Both the position numbers and the translations under genes were made by a program. A stretch of DNA of 25,521 nucleotides from Solirubrobacterales bacterium. GTDB lineage: Bacteria; Actinomycetota; Thermoleophilia; Solirubrobacterales; 70-9. The notes beneath the pieces were generated by a model that was not told where the DNA came from, made no database searches, and worked only from the letters and a program-made list of their open reading frames with translations. Position 1 is the stretch's first letter. Each line of letters starts with the position of its first letter. Positions 1 to 6,931 of this stretch are shown here, piece by piece. The stretch covers positions 1 through 25,521 of the forward strand of contig JASLIG010000060.1 of the NCBI GenBank assembly GCA_030152805.1, read 5' to 3'.

Positions 1-13
1 TCTCTACAGCCAT
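1..13 (-). CDS. rpsE: 30S ribosomal protein uS5, N-terminal codons only (partial)
   Basis: Only four complete codons (Met-Ala-Val-Glu) and one base of the next lie in the window, so the identity comes mainly from position: rpsE follows rplR in the spc operon of most bacteria. The ATG that overlaps the rplR stop (49-51) opens a reading frame that closes after 15 codons, so it is not the rpsE start. The next ATG, at 13-11, stays open to the window edge and is the likely start. That leaves a 37-base gap after rplR, longer than most junctions in this operon. No convincing Shine-Dalgarno sequence is visible in the gap. Confidence 0.5.
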
Positions 14-50
14 GGAACGGGTGAGGGTAGAGGACGAAGGAACTCGGTCA

Positions 51-404
51 TCAGAACTCGAGGCCCCCCTCGCGGGCGCCCTCGGCAATCGCGGCGACCC
101 GGCCGTGAAAGCGGTAGCCGCCGCGGTCGAAGACGCAGGACTCGATGCCTGCGGCCTTGGCCCGCTCGGCAAGCAACTGCCCGGCGTGCTTCGCCTGCTC
201 CATCGAGTCGAGCTTGCGCAGGTCGGGTTCGGTCCAGGAGGCAGCAGCCAGGGTGCGGCCCGAGTCGTCGTCGATCAGCTGAGCGAAGACACCGCGGTTG
301 GAGCGGTAGACGGATAGACGCGGGCGCTCCGCGCTGCCGCGGATGCGGGCGCGGACGCGGCGACGCCTGCGAAGTCTCTTCTGGGGCTTGGTGGGGACCG
401 GCAT
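51..404 (-). CDS. rplR: 50S ribosomal protein uL18
   Basis: Encodes a 117-residue uL18, the normal size for the family. This protein binds 5S rRNA with uL5 and helps dock the 5S particle in the central protuberance of the large subunit. The N-terminus is the usual arginine/lysine-rich RNA-binding tail (residues 8-22). It is followed by the family signature RPRLSVYRSNRGVFAQLIDD and ends with the typical FDRGGYRFHGRVAAIAEGAR block. The start ATG shares one base with the rplF stop (TGATG), which suggests translational coupling. The gene lies in the spc part of the operon, between rplF and rpsE. Nothing is unusual in length or composition. Confidence 0.97.
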   Translation of the reverse strand: MPVPTKPQKRLRRRRRVRARIRGSAERPRLSVYRSNRGVFAQLIDDDSGRTLAAASWTEPDLRKLDSMEQAKHAGQLLAERAKAAGIESCVFDRGGYRFHGRVAAIAEGAREGGLEF

Positions 405-937
405 CAGGCCCTCTTCCCGACCTTGCGGGCCACGTGCTCTCCCCGGTAGCGCACGCCCTTGCCCTTGTAGGGCTCCGGCGGCCGGGACTTGCGGATCCGG
501 GCGGCGGTCTCGCCGACGAGCTGCTTGTCGATGCCGCGGACCACGACCTCGGTGGGCTGCGGGACCTCGAACTCGATGCCCTGCGGAGCCTCGATCGAGA
601 CTGGGTGCGAGTACCCCAGCGCCATCTCGAGGTCCTTGCCCCGCAGGTTGGCGCGGTAGCCGACCCCCTGGATCTCGAGGCGCCGCTCGAAGCCGTCGGT
701 GACGCCCTCGACCATGTTGGCGATCAGGCTGCGGGTGAGACCGTGCAGGGCGCGGTGCTCGCCGCGGTCGGTCGGGCGCGCGACGGTGAGCACCCCGTCG
801 GTCTGCTCGACCGTCATCTCGGCCGAGAGGGTCTGCGAGAGCTCGCCCTTGGGCCCCTTGACGGCGACGCGACCGGGGCCGATCTCAACGGTCACGGCGT
901 CGGGCACGGAGATCGGCTTTCGTCCGATGCGGCTCAT
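404..937 (-). CDS. rplF: 50S ribosomal protein uL6
   Basis: Encodes a 177-residue uL6, a full-length member of the family. It sits near the factor-binding site of the large subunit close to the sarcin-ricin loop and contacts 23S rRNA. The N-terminus MSRIGRKPI and the C-terminal signature (residues about 155-170, with the PEPYKGKGVRY block) are diagnostic. The two repeated alpha/beta domains expected of L6 fit the length. The gene starts 8 bases after rpsH ends and its stop overlaps the rplR start by one base. It is an ordinary spc-operon member, expected to be co-transcribed with its neighbours. Confidence 0.97.
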   Translation of the reverse strand: MSRIGRKPISVPDAVTVEIGPGRVAVKGPKGELSQTLSAEMTVEQTDGVLTVARPTDRGEHRALHGLTRSLIANMVEGVTDGFERRLEIQGVGYRANLRGKDLEMALGYSHPVSIEAPQGIEFEVPQPTEVVVRGIDKQLVGETAARIRKSRPPEPYKGKGVRYRGEHVARKVGKRA

Positions 938-944
938 TGCTGGA

Positions 945-1340
945 TCACCAGACGTAGGCGACTACCTCGCCGCCGACGCCCTTCTGGGTTGCTTCGTGGC
1001 CGGTCATCACGCCGACCGAGGTGCTGACGATCGCCGTGCCGGTGCCGCCGTGCACGCGCGGCACTTCCTTGTGATCGACGTAGCGGCGACGTCCGGGGCG
1101 GGAGACGCGCTCGAGCCCGGCGATCACCGGGCGCCGATCCTCCGTGTACTTGAGGCGGATCTTGATCTCCTCGCCGACCCGCGCGGGCTGTTTGGCGAAG
1201 TCGAGGATGTAGCCCTGCTCCTTGAGGATCCGCGACATCTCCAGCTTCAGCCGCGAGGCGGGGATCTCCACCTCGTCGTGGCCGGAGCCGAGCGCGTTGC
1301 GGATCCGGGTCAGGTAGTCGGCTATCGGGTCGGTAAGCAT
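945..1340 (-). CDS. rpsH: 30S ribosomal protein uS8
   Basis: Encodes a 131-residue uS8, a primary 16S rRNA-binding protein of the small-subunit platform. In Escherichia coli the homologue is also the translational repressor of the spc operon; whether that holds here is unknown. The N-terminus MLTDPIADYLTRIRNA and the C-terminal region with STSVGVMTGHEA and GGEVVAYVW are family signatures. A 22-base gap separates it from rpsN, and a GAG run sits just before the ATG as a possible ribosome-binding site. The length is standard and no key segment is missing. Confidence 0.97.
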   Translation of the reverse strand: MLTDPIADYLTRIRNALGSGHDEVEIPASRLKLEMSRILKEQGYILDFAKQPARVGEEIKIRLKYTEDRRPVIAGLERVSRPGRRRYVDHKEVPRVHGGTGTAIVSTSVGVMTGHEATQKGVGGEVVAYVW

Positions 1341-1362
1341 CTCGTTCTCGGTTTGGGGTTCT

Positions 1363-1548
1363 CTACCAGCTGGACTTGGTCATGCCGGGGATATGACCCT
1401 CGTGCGCGGCCTCCCGCAGGCAGATCCGGCAGAGGCCGAACTTGCGGTAGACGGCGCGCGGCCGGCCACAGCGGCGGCAGCGGTTGTATTCGCGGGACTT
1501 GAACTTGGCCTTGCGGCCCTGCTTCACCTTCAGCGAAGTCTTAGCCAT
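1363..1548 (-). CDS. rpsN: 30S ribosomal protein uS14, zinc-binding type Z
   Basis: Encodes a 61-residue uS14 of the short zinc-binding type, part of the small-subunit head. Cys24, Cys27, Cys40 and Cys43 form the expected CxxC...CxxC zinc site, here CRRC and CRIC. The start MAKTSLKVKQ was chosen because it is the family N-terminus. An in-frame upstream ATG would add 20 residues that lie in another frame of rplE and look like noise. The start overlaps the 3' end of rplE by 8 bases, which supports translational coupling. Some actinomycetes also carry a long cysteine-less paralogue elsewhere that replaces this one under zinc limitation; none is in this window. Confidence 0.97.
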   Translation of the reverse strand: MAKTSLKVKQGRKAKFKSREYNRCRRCGRPRAVYRKFGLCRICLREAAHEGHIPGMTKSSW

Positions 1549-2371
1549 TGTCCTGATTCTCCTCATTGGCCGGGGCCTCGGCCTGCTCGTCGCTCTCGGC
1601 GGCCTCACCGTCCTCGCCCTCGCCCTCCTCGGCTTCGGGCTCGGGCTTGGCGTAGGCCTCCGGGTTCTCTTCCTTCAGCTGCTCCAGCGCGGCCTGCTCG
1701 GCCTCGGCGCGCAGGCGCGCCTCCTCCTTGCGCTTCTCCTCTTCGGCGGCTTCCTGCGCCTCGATGTCGGCATCGGGTTTGCCGGGACGACCCTCTTTGG
1801 CAAAGGGCATGCCGAGCCCGAGCAGCAGCTCGAAGGCCTCCTCGTCGGTTTGGGCGCTGGTCGTGATCGTCACGTCCAGGCCGCGGACCTCGTCGATCGA
1901 GTCGTAGTCGATTTCGGGGAAGATCAGCTGCTCGCGGACACCCATCGAGTAGTTGCCGCGACCGTCGAAGGAGCGCGGGTTGAGACCGCGGAAATCGCGG
2001 ATACGGGGCACCGCGATCGAGCAGAGGCGATCGAGGAACTCCCACATGTGGGCGCGGCGCAGCGTTACCGAGACGCCAACCGGCATCCCCTCGCGCACCT
2101 TGAAGGAGGCGATCGACTTGCGGGCCCGGCGCACGCTGGGCTGCTGGCCCGCGATCGTCGCCAGCTGCGCCTGGGCGGCTTCGAGCATTTTGGCGTTCTG
2201 CTTCGCATCGCCGAGGCCCATGTTCAGCGTGATCTTCTGCAGGCGCGGCGCCTGCATCGGCGTCGAGTAGCCGAACTTGCGAGTCAGGGCCGGCAGGATC
2301 TCCTGCTCGTAGCGCTCACGCAGGCGCGGCGGTGGCGCGGCTTGGGACTGCACTGTCGCGGTCGCCTCCAC
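1541..2371 (-). CDS. rplE: 50S ribosomal protein uL5 with an 84-residue acidic C-terminal extension
   Basis: uL5 binds 5S rRNA and helix 84 of 23S rRNA and contacts the P-site tRNA and the small-subunit head. Residues 1-192 form a normal L5, with KITLNMGLGDAK, the RRAHMWEFLDRL block, and a core ending at about LLLGLGMPFAK. The remaining 84 residues (193-276) are not part of the family core. They are rich in Glu, Ala and Lys, then almost purely acidic, with a probable helical stretch at about 202-235. The extension appears genuine because its 3' end overlaps the rpsN start by 8 bases. The start is GTG, sharing one base with the rplX stop (TAGTG). The total of 276 residues compares with about 180-190 in most bacteria. 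Confidence 0.95.
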   Translation of the reverse strand: MEATATVQSQAAPPPRLRERYEQEILPALTRKFGYSTPMQAPRLQKITLNMGLGDAKQNAKMLEAAQAQLATIAGQQPSVRRARKSIASFKVREGMPVGVSVTLRRAHMWEFLDRLCSIAVPRIRDFRGLNPRSFDGRGNYSMGVREQLIFPEIDYDSIDEVRGLDVTITTSAQTDEEAFELLLGLGMPFAKEGRPGKPDADIEAQEAAEEEKRKEEARLRAEAEQAALEQLKEENPEAYAKPEPEAEEGEGEDGEAAESDEQAEAPANEENQDNG

Positions 2372-2706
2372 TAGAACGCCGCCCCGCTGCGCTTGGCGAA
2401 GCGCTCGCGCTTTCCGCCTTTGTCCCGGCGCACGCCGACGCGCGTCGGCTTGTTGTCTTTGGGGTCGAGCAGCATCACGTTGGAGACGTGAATCGGCCCC
2501 TCCTTCTCGACGATGCCGCCGGCCTGGGGATTTTTGAGATCGCTCTGCGAGCGGGGCCGTTCGTGGCGCTTGACCATGTTGAGGTGCTCGACGTAGACGC
2601 GGTCCTTCTTCGGCTCCGTGCGCACGACGCGGCCGGTCTTGCCGGCGTCCTTGCCGCCGATCACCATCACCTGGTCGTCTTTGCGGATGCGCATCGCCTT
2701 CGCCAT
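2371..2706 (-). CDS. rplX: 50S ribosomal protein uL24
   Basis: Encodes a 111-residue uL24, an assembly-initiating protein that binds the 5' region of 23S rRNA near the exit tunnel. The KOW motif is clear at residues 7-33 (IRKDDQVMVIGGKDAGKTG). It is followed by the usual HLNMVKRHERP and GGIVEKEGPIHVSNVML blocks. A much longer open frame continues upstream through rplN and rpsQ, but it has no family similarity there, so the MAKAMRIRKD start was chosen. That ATG overlaps the rplN stop by one base (TGATG), and the stop TAG shares a base with the GTG of rplE. Length and sequence are ordinary. Confidence 0.97.
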   Translation of the reverse strand: MAKAMRIRKDDQVMVIGGKDAGKTGRVVRTEPKKDRVYVEHLNMVKRHERPRSQSDLKNPQAGGIVEKEGPIHVSNVMLLDPKDNKPTRVGVRRDKGGKRERFAKRSGAAF

Positions 2707-3077
2707 CAGAGGACCTCGGGGGCGAGCGAGATGATTTTCATGAAGTTGCGATCGCGCAGCTCGCGGGCGACGGGGCCGAAGATGCGGGTGCCGCGCGGGT
2801 TGTTGCTCGCCGGATCGATCAGCACGGCAGCGTTTTCGTCGAAGGAGATGTAGGTGCCGTCGGGGCGTCCGAGCTGCTTTTTGGTCCGCACGACGACCGC
2901 CTGGACGACCTCGCCTTTGCGCACGCCGCCCTGGGGACTCGCCTGTTTCACGGTTGCGGTGATCACGTCGCCGACGCCAGCGTAGCGGCGGTGCGATCCC
3001 CCCTTGACGCGGATGCAGAGGATCTCGCGGGCGCCGGAGTTGTCGGCGACTTTCAGTCTCGACTCCTGCTGGATCAC
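2706..3077 (-). CDS. rplN: 50S ribosomal protein uL14
   Basis: Encodes a 123-residue uL14, a conserved protein at the subunit interface forming bridge B8 and contacting uL19. The sequence begins MIQQESRLKVADNSGAREI and contains the GGSHRRYAGVGDVI signature. The C-terminus RGTRIFGPVARELRDRNF is typical, and the length matches the family. The start codon is GTG within a four-base GTGA overlap with the rpsQ stop, and the stop overlaps the rplX ATG by one base. It is an ordinary S10-spc member expected to be translated in step with its neighbours. Confidence 0.98.
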   Translation of the reverse strand: MIQQESRLKVADNSGAREILCIRVKGGSHRRYAGVGDVITATVKQASPQGGVRKGEVVQAVVVRTKKQLGRPDGTYISFDENAAVLIDPASNNPRGTRIFGPVARELRDRNFMKIISLAPEVL

Positions 3078-3736
3078 TTGGCTTTCTCCAGAACCTCGAC
3101 CAGGCGCCAGCGCTTGGTCTTCGACATGGGCCGCGTCTCGACGATGCGCACGGTGTCGCCCTCTCCGGCCTCGTTGCGCTCGTCGTGCGCGTGGAGCGTC
3201 CGCGAGCGACGCACGACCTTCTCGTAGGTCGGGTGCCGGCGAGCGATGTCGATCCGCACGGTGATCGATTTCTCGCCCTTGTTGGAGACGACGATCCCCT
3301 GCCGCGTCTTGGCGGCGACGGCGTCCTTCTCCGCGACGGGCGTTCCCGTCCCAGCGGTCTTGCCCTGCTTCTTGGCGGCCCGCTCATTACGCCGCAGGGT
3401 CGCCTTGGCCCTACGACGCTCCGCACGCTGCGCAGCCCTTTCCTCAGGCGTGAGCGCAGGGCCGGCTTTATGCGGCTCCCGCGAACGCTGCAGCCGACGA
3501 CGCTCCTTCCAAGGCAACTCGCCCTCAGGATCCGGCTCAGCATCTTCGGCAGCAGGCGCCGCCTCAGCCGCAGCGGGCTCCTCCTGCTCAGCCTCAGAAG
3601 CGTCAGCGGAGTCTGCCGCAGGCGCCTCGTCCTTGGACTCGGGGGCCTCCTCCGAGGCCGCGTCAGGCCCCGCGGCCTCGGCCTCTGAACCCTGGGCGTC
3701 TGCGTTCTCGTCTTTTTTCGTCTCGTCGTCCGTCAT
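3074..3736 (-). CDS. rpsQ: 30S ribosomal protein uS17 with a 142-residue charged N-terminal extension
   Basis: The family core is residues 143-220: RQGIVVSNKGEKSITV, the RHPTYEKVVRRSRTLHAHDE block and the conserved DTVRIVETRPMSKTKRW. uS17 binds 16S rRNA helices 7 and 11 and aids early assembly of the small-subunit body. Typical bacterial S17 has 80-105 residues; this protein has 220. Residues 1-75 are Asp/Glu/Ala/Ser-rich and strongly acidic, while residues 76-128 are Arg/Lys-rich. The upstream ATG appears genuine because it forms a four-base ATGA overlap with the rpmC stop, the same kind of junction found at neighbouring genes. No ATG or GTG close to the core offers a conventional short start. 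The role of the extension is unknown. Confidence 0.94.
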   Translation of the reverse strand: MTDDETKKDENADAQGSEAEAAGPDAASEEAPESKDEAPAADSADASEAEQEEPAAAEAAPAAEDAEPDPEGELPWKERRRLQRSREPHKAGPALTPEERAAQRAERRRAKATLRRNERAAKKQGKTAGTGTPVAEKDAVAAKTRQGIVVSNKGEKSITVRIDIARRHPTYEKVVRRSRTLHAHDERNEAGEGDTVRIVETRPMSKTKRWRLVEVLEKAK

Positions 3737-3945
3737 CTCTTCAGCTCTTTCTCGACATCGATCCCCCGCTCCCGCGCCACCGTCAGCAGCTTGGCGACGT
3801 CCCGCCGCGCAATCCCCACCCGGGCCGTGTTCTCCAGCTCGCCAGTCGCCTGCCGGAAGCGCAGGTTGAACTTCTCCTCCTTCGCTTCGATCAGCTTGGC
3901 GATCAGCTCGTCGTCTTTGAGGTCGTGCACCTCGGCGGCCTTCAC
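3733..3945 (-). CDS. rpmC: 50S ribosomal protein uL29
   Basis: Encodes a 70-residue uL29, a small two-helix protein near the polypeptide exit tunnel and part of the docking site for trigger factor and signal recognition particle. The ELIAKLIEAKEEKFNLRFR segment and the following LENTARVGIARRDVAKLLTV block are diagnostic. The start is GTG (the family N-terminus reads M-K-A-A-E). It lies in a GTGA overlap with the rplP stop, and the gene's own stop forms ATGA with rpsQ. A longer open frame upstream is an out-of-frame reading of rplP and was ignored. Confidence 0.96.
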   Translation of the reverse strand: MKAAEVHDLKDDELIAKLIEAKEEKFNLRFRQATGELENTARVGIARRDVAKLLTVARERGIDVEKELKR

Positions 3946-4364
3946 TGCGCCTCGACCCCCTCGCGCGCGACGAACTTGGTCCTGACCGGAAGCTTGTGCC
4001 CCGCCAGCCGCAGAGCCTCGCGAGCGAGGTCCTCGGGCACGCCGGCCAGCTCGAACATCACCTTGCCGGGCTTGATGACCGCGACCCAGCCCTCCGGATT
4101 GCCCTTGCCGGAGCCCATGCGGGTCTCGGCCGGCTTCTTCGTGTAGGGCTTGTCGGGGAAGACGTTGATCCAGACCTTGCCGCCACGTTTGATCTTGCGG
4201 GTCATCGCCACGCGGGCGGCCTCGATCTGGCGGTTGGTGATCCAACCGCGGTCCAGCGACTTCAATCCGTACTCGCCGAAGGCAACGGTGCTGCCGCCCT
4301 TTGTATTGCCGCGCATGCGGCCGCGCATCTGCTTGCGGTGCTTTACCCGCTTCGGCATCAGCAT
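3942..4364 (-). CDS. rplP: 50S ribosomal protein uL16
   Basis: Encodes a 140-residue uL16, which organises the A-site region of the large subunit and helps position aminoacyl-tRNA. The start MLMPKRVKHRKQMRG is the universal family N-terminus and overrides an upstream in-frame ATG that lies in rpsC. The blocks GSTVAFGEYGLKSLDRGWIT, RKIKRGGKVWINVFPDKP and KPAETRMGSGKGNPEGWVA are all present. Arg at residue 82 falls in the TRMGSGKG segment, the region hydroxylated in some bacteria. The gene starts 3 bases after rpsC ends and overlaps rpmC by four bases. Confidence 0.98.
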   Translation of the reverse strand: MLMPKRVKHRKQMRGRMRGNTKGGSTVAFGEYGLKSLDRGWITNRQIEAARVAMTRKIKRGGKVWINVFPDKPYTKKPAETRMGSGKGNPEGWVAVIKPGKVMFELAGVPEDLAREALRLAGHKLPVRTKFVAREGVEAQ

Positions 4365-4366
4365 GC

Positions 4367-5143
4367 CTAGCGCCCCCCTCCGCGCTGGCCGCCACGCCCG
4401 CGGTCGCCACCGGGTCGGCCGCGGTCGCGACCGCCGCGATCGCCGCCGCGGCCACCGCCGCGCTGGCCGCCGCCCTGCGGTCCGCCGTCCTCGTCGGTGA
4501 GCTGGTCCGAACGGAAGCCCTCGGGCATTACCTCGCCCTTGTTGATCCAGCACTTGACGCCGATGCGGCCGGTCGTCGTGCGCGCCTCGAAGAAGCCGTA
4601 GTCGATGTTGGCGCGCAGGGTGTGCAGCGGCACGCGGCCGTCGGAGTAACCCTCGGTGCGCGCCATCTCGGCGCCGCCGAGGCGGCCCGAGACCTGCACC
4701 TTCACGCCTTTGGCGCCGGAGCGCATCGCCGAGGTGAGCGCGCGTTTCATCGCCCGCCGGAAAGCGACCCGGTTCTGCAGCTGCTCGGCGATCGACTGGG
4801 CGACCAGCTTGGCGTCGAGCTCGGGACGCTTGACCTCGCGGATGTTCACCTTCACCGGTTTGCCGGTGAGCTTGTGCAGGTCTTTGCGCAGGGCGTCGAC
4901 TTCGGAGCCGGACTTGCCGATCACGATGCCCGGGCGGGCGGTGTGGATGTCCACCGCGATCTCGCCGTGGCGCTCGATGGTGATGTCGGAAAGGCCGGCG
5001 TGGGCGAGCTTGTTCTCGATGTGCTCGCGAATTTTCAGGTCCTCGTTGAGGATGTCGGAGAAGTCTTTGTCCTCGAACCAGTTGGACTTCCAGTCCTGGA
5101 TGTAGCCGACGCGGAAGCCGCCGGGATGGATCTTCTGTCCCAT
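4367..5143 (-). CDS. rpsC: 30S ribosomal protein uS3 with Gly/Arg/Asp-rich tail
   Basis: Encodes a 258-residue uS3, a small-subunit head protein that lines the mRNA entry channel and contributes to mRNA helicase activity. The N-terminus MGQKIHPGGFRVGY is diagnostic. A KH RNA-binding domain is visible, with the GKSG loop in the GIVIGKSGSEVD segment. The C-terminal S3 domain includes GRLGGAEMARTEGYSDGRVPLHTLRA. After about residue 218 comes a 40-residue disordered tail rich in RGG and GGDRG units. Glycine/arginine tails of this type are known in actinobacterial S3 proteins, so the tail is lineage-consistent. It could add non-specific RNA affinity, but that is inference. Gaps of 3 bases (from rplV) and 2 bases (to rplP) flank the gene. 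Confidence 0.97.
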   Translation of the reverse strand: MGQKIHPGGFRVGYIQDWKSNWFEDKDFSDILNEDLKIREHIENKLAHAGLSDITIERHGEIAVDIHTARPGIVIGKSGSEVDALRKDLHKLTGKPVKVNIREVKRPELDAKLVAQSIAEQLQNRVAFRRAMKRALTSAMRSGAKGVKVQVSGRLGGAEMARTEGYSDGRVPLHTLRANIDYGFFEARTTTGRIGVKCWINKGEVMPEGFRSDQLTDEDGGPQGGGQRGGGRGGDRGGRDRGRPGGDRGRGGQRGGGR

Positions 5144-5146
5144 CGC

Positions 5147-5515
5147 CTACTCCTCGCCCTCGTCGGGGCTCAGGGCCACTGCAATGTGGCTGGTTCGCTT
5201 GTTGATCCGCGAGGCACGGCCGAGCGCGCGGGGCCGGTAGCGGCGCAGGGTCGGGCCTTCGTCGACGGTGATCTCGCTGATCCGCATCTCGTCGGCGATC
5301 AGGTCGTGGTTGTTCTCGGCGTTCGCCGCCGCCGAGTCGATCAGCTTGCGGATGTCCTCAGCCGCGCCGCGAGGCGAGAACTCGAGCAGCGCGCGAGCCT
5401 GCTCGATCTGCATCCCGCGCACCTGGTCGGCGATCAGGCGTGCCTTGCGAGGCGCTACGCGAACGTAGCGCGAGCTGGCCCGGACGACGATCGAGGCTGC
5501 GGCCACGCTACTCAC
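5147..5515 (-). CDS. rplV: 50S ribosomal protein uL22
   Basis: Encodes a 122-residue uL22, whose long beta-hairpin lines the exit tunnel at the constriction and is a known site of macrolide-resistance changes. Visible signatures are RYVRVAPRKARLIADQVRG and the C-terminal hairpin region with LRRYRPRALGRASRINKRTSHI. No deletion is apparent in the hairpin. The start is GTG, inside an 8-base overlap with the rpsS 3' end, and a 3-base gap separates it from rpsC. Confidence 0.97.
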   Translation of the reverse strand: MSSVAAASIVVRASSRYVRVAPRKARLIADQVRGMQIEQARALLEFSPRGAAEDIRKLIDSAAANAENNHDLIADEMRISEITVDEGPTLRRYRPRALGRASRINKRTSHIAVALSPDEGEE

Positions 5516-5780
5516 CCTTGCCCGTTCCGGAGTGGGAGCGGAAGGTGCGGGTCGGCGCGAACTCGCCGAGCTTGTGACCGACCATCGACTCGGAGATGAA
5601 GACCGGGACGTGCTTGCGGCCGTCGTGGACGGCGATCGTGTGGCCGACCATGTCGGGGAAGACGGTCGAGCTGCGCGACCAGGTCTTCAGCATCTGCTTG
5701 GTGCCGGACTCGTTCATCGCGGTGACGCGCTTCATCAGCGCCTCTTCCACCCACGGGCCCTTTTTGGTCGAGCGTCCCAT
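5508..5780 (-). CDS. rpsS: 30S ribosomal protein uS19
   Basis: Encodes a 90-residue uS19, a small-subunit head protein that contacts uS13 and 16S rRNA. MGRSTKKGPWV is the family start. The following blocks TWSRSSTVFPDMVGHTIAVH and HVPVFISESMVGHKLGEFAPTRTF are near-invariant. An in-frame upstream ATG lies within rplB and gives no similarity. The chosen ATG overlaps the rplB stop by one base (TGATG), and the gene overlaps rplV by 8 bases. Confidence 0.98.
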   Translation of the reverse strand: MGRSTKKGPWVEEALMKRVTAMNESGTKQMLKTWSRSSTVFPDMVGHTIAVHDGRKHVPVFISESMVGHKLGEFAPTRTFRSHSGTGKGE

Positions 5781-6625
5781 CAGCGGCTCTTCTTCTTCCC
5801 GCGGCGACGGCCGCGCACGATGTAGCGGTCCGACTGCTTGCCCTTCTTGCGGGTGCGGTAGCCGAGCGTCGGCTTGCCCCACGGCGTCACCGGGTGCCCG
5901 CCGGGAGTGTGGTGGGCCTCGCCGCCACCGTGCGGATGGTCGACCGGGTTCATCGCCACGCCGCGGGTCTGCGGTCGCTTGCCCTTGTGACGGTTGCGAC
6001 CCGCCTTGCCGATCTTGACGTTCTGGTGCTCAGCGTTTGAGAGCACGCCGACGGTGGCGCGGCACTCGGCGCGCACCAGGCGCATCTCCGAGGAGGGCAG
6101 GCGCAGGGTCACCATCTCGCCCTCCTTCGCCGCAAGCTGGATCGAGGTGCCGGCGGAACGGCCGAGCTTGCCGCCCTGGCCGGGGGTGAGCTCGACGTTG
6201 TGGACGATCGTGCCGGTCGGCATCTCGCCCAGAGCGAGCGCGTTGCCCGGGCGGATGTCGGCGCCGGGGCCGGACTGCACCTGATCGCCGACCGAGATCT
6301 GCGCTGGGGCGAGGATGTAGCTCTTGGCACCGTCGGCGTAGTGGAGCAGGGCGATGTAGCAGCTGCGGTTGGGGTCGTACTCGACGCTCGCCACCTTGGC
6401 GGGGACCCCGTCCTTGAGGCGCTTGAAGTCGATCTGCCGGTAGCGCCGCTTCGCACCGCCGCCGCGGTGCCGTGCGGTGACGCGTCCGTTCGCGTTGCGG
6501 CCGCCAGACTTGCGCAGGCCCTCAGTCAGCTTGCGTTCCGGGCTCGATGCGGTCAGTTGCTCGCGCAGTGGGTAGGTCGCGAAGCGGCGTCCCGGGCTGG
6601 TCGGTTTTGTTTTGCGGTTTGGCAT
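5780..6625 (-). CDS. rplB: 50S ribosomal protein uL2
   Basis: Encodes a 281-residue uL2, the large rRNA-binding protein needed for subunit association and peptidyl-transferase centre assembly. The order of signatures is standard: KPTSPGRRF near the N-terminus, the RNA-binding HRGGGAKRRYRQIDF block, and the C-terminal MNPVDHPHGGGEAHH loop, which reaches the peptidyl-transferase centre and carries its conserved histidines. The lysine/arginine-rich end is normal. An AAAGGG run lies directly before the ATG, and 12 bases separate the gene from rplW. It overlaps rpsS by one base. Confidence 0.98.
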   Translation of the reverse strand: MPNRKTKPTSPGRRFATYPLREQLTASSPERKLTEGLRKSGGRNANGRVTARHRGGGAKRRYRQIDFKRLKDGVPAKVASVEYDPNRSCYIALLHYADGAKSYILAPAQISVGDQVQSGPGADIRPGNALALGEMPTGTIVHNVELTPGQGGKLGRSAGTSIQLAAKEGEMVTLRLPSSEMRLVRAECRATVGVLSNAEHQNVKIGKAGRNRHKGKRPQTRGVAMNPVDHPHGGGEAHHTPGGHPVTPWGKPTLGYRTRKKGKQSDRYIVRGRRRGKKKSR

Positions 6626-6637
6626 CCCTTTGTATCC

Positions 6638-6931
6638 CTAGGCAGTCTCTGCGCCCTCGAACAGCTCGATTCGTTCACCGGGTGCGAGCTGGACGATGGC
6701 CTTCTTCCATCCGCGCGTCTTGCCCTGGTGCAGCCCGCGGCGCTTTGGCTTCGGCCGCACCTTGGCGGTGCGCACCGCGGCCACCTTGACGTCGAAGATC
6801 TCCTCGATCGCGTGGGCGATCTGGGTCTTGTGGGCGCGATCGTCGACGCGGAAGGTGTACTTGCCCTCGCCGATCAACGCGTAGCTCTTCTCCGATACGA
6901 CCGGGCGGATGATCGTCGTGCGCGCGTCCAT
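6638..6931 (-). CDS. rplW: 50S ribosomal protein uL23
   Basis: Encodes a 97-residue uL23, an exit-tunnel rim protein that docks trigger factor and signal recognition particle. The sequence shows IIRPVVSEKSYALI, the YTFRVDDRAHKTQIAHAIEEIF helix-strand region, and the basic RPKPKRRGLHQGKTRGWKKA loop. A longer open frame extends upstream through rplD but is out of frame with it, so the MDARTTIIRP start was chosen. Its ATG overlaps the rplD stop by one base (TGATG). The length is standard. Confidence 0.96.
   Translation of the reverse strand: MDARTTIIRPVVSEKSYALIGEGKYTFRVDDRAHKTQIAHAIEEIFDVKVAAVRTAKVRPKPKRRGLHQGKTRGWKKAIVQLAPGERIELFEGAETA

Noticed and set aside
49..51. ATG overlapping the rplR stop as an rpsE start
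   Set aside because: The frame ends after 15 codons, so rpsE must start at the later ATG (13-11).
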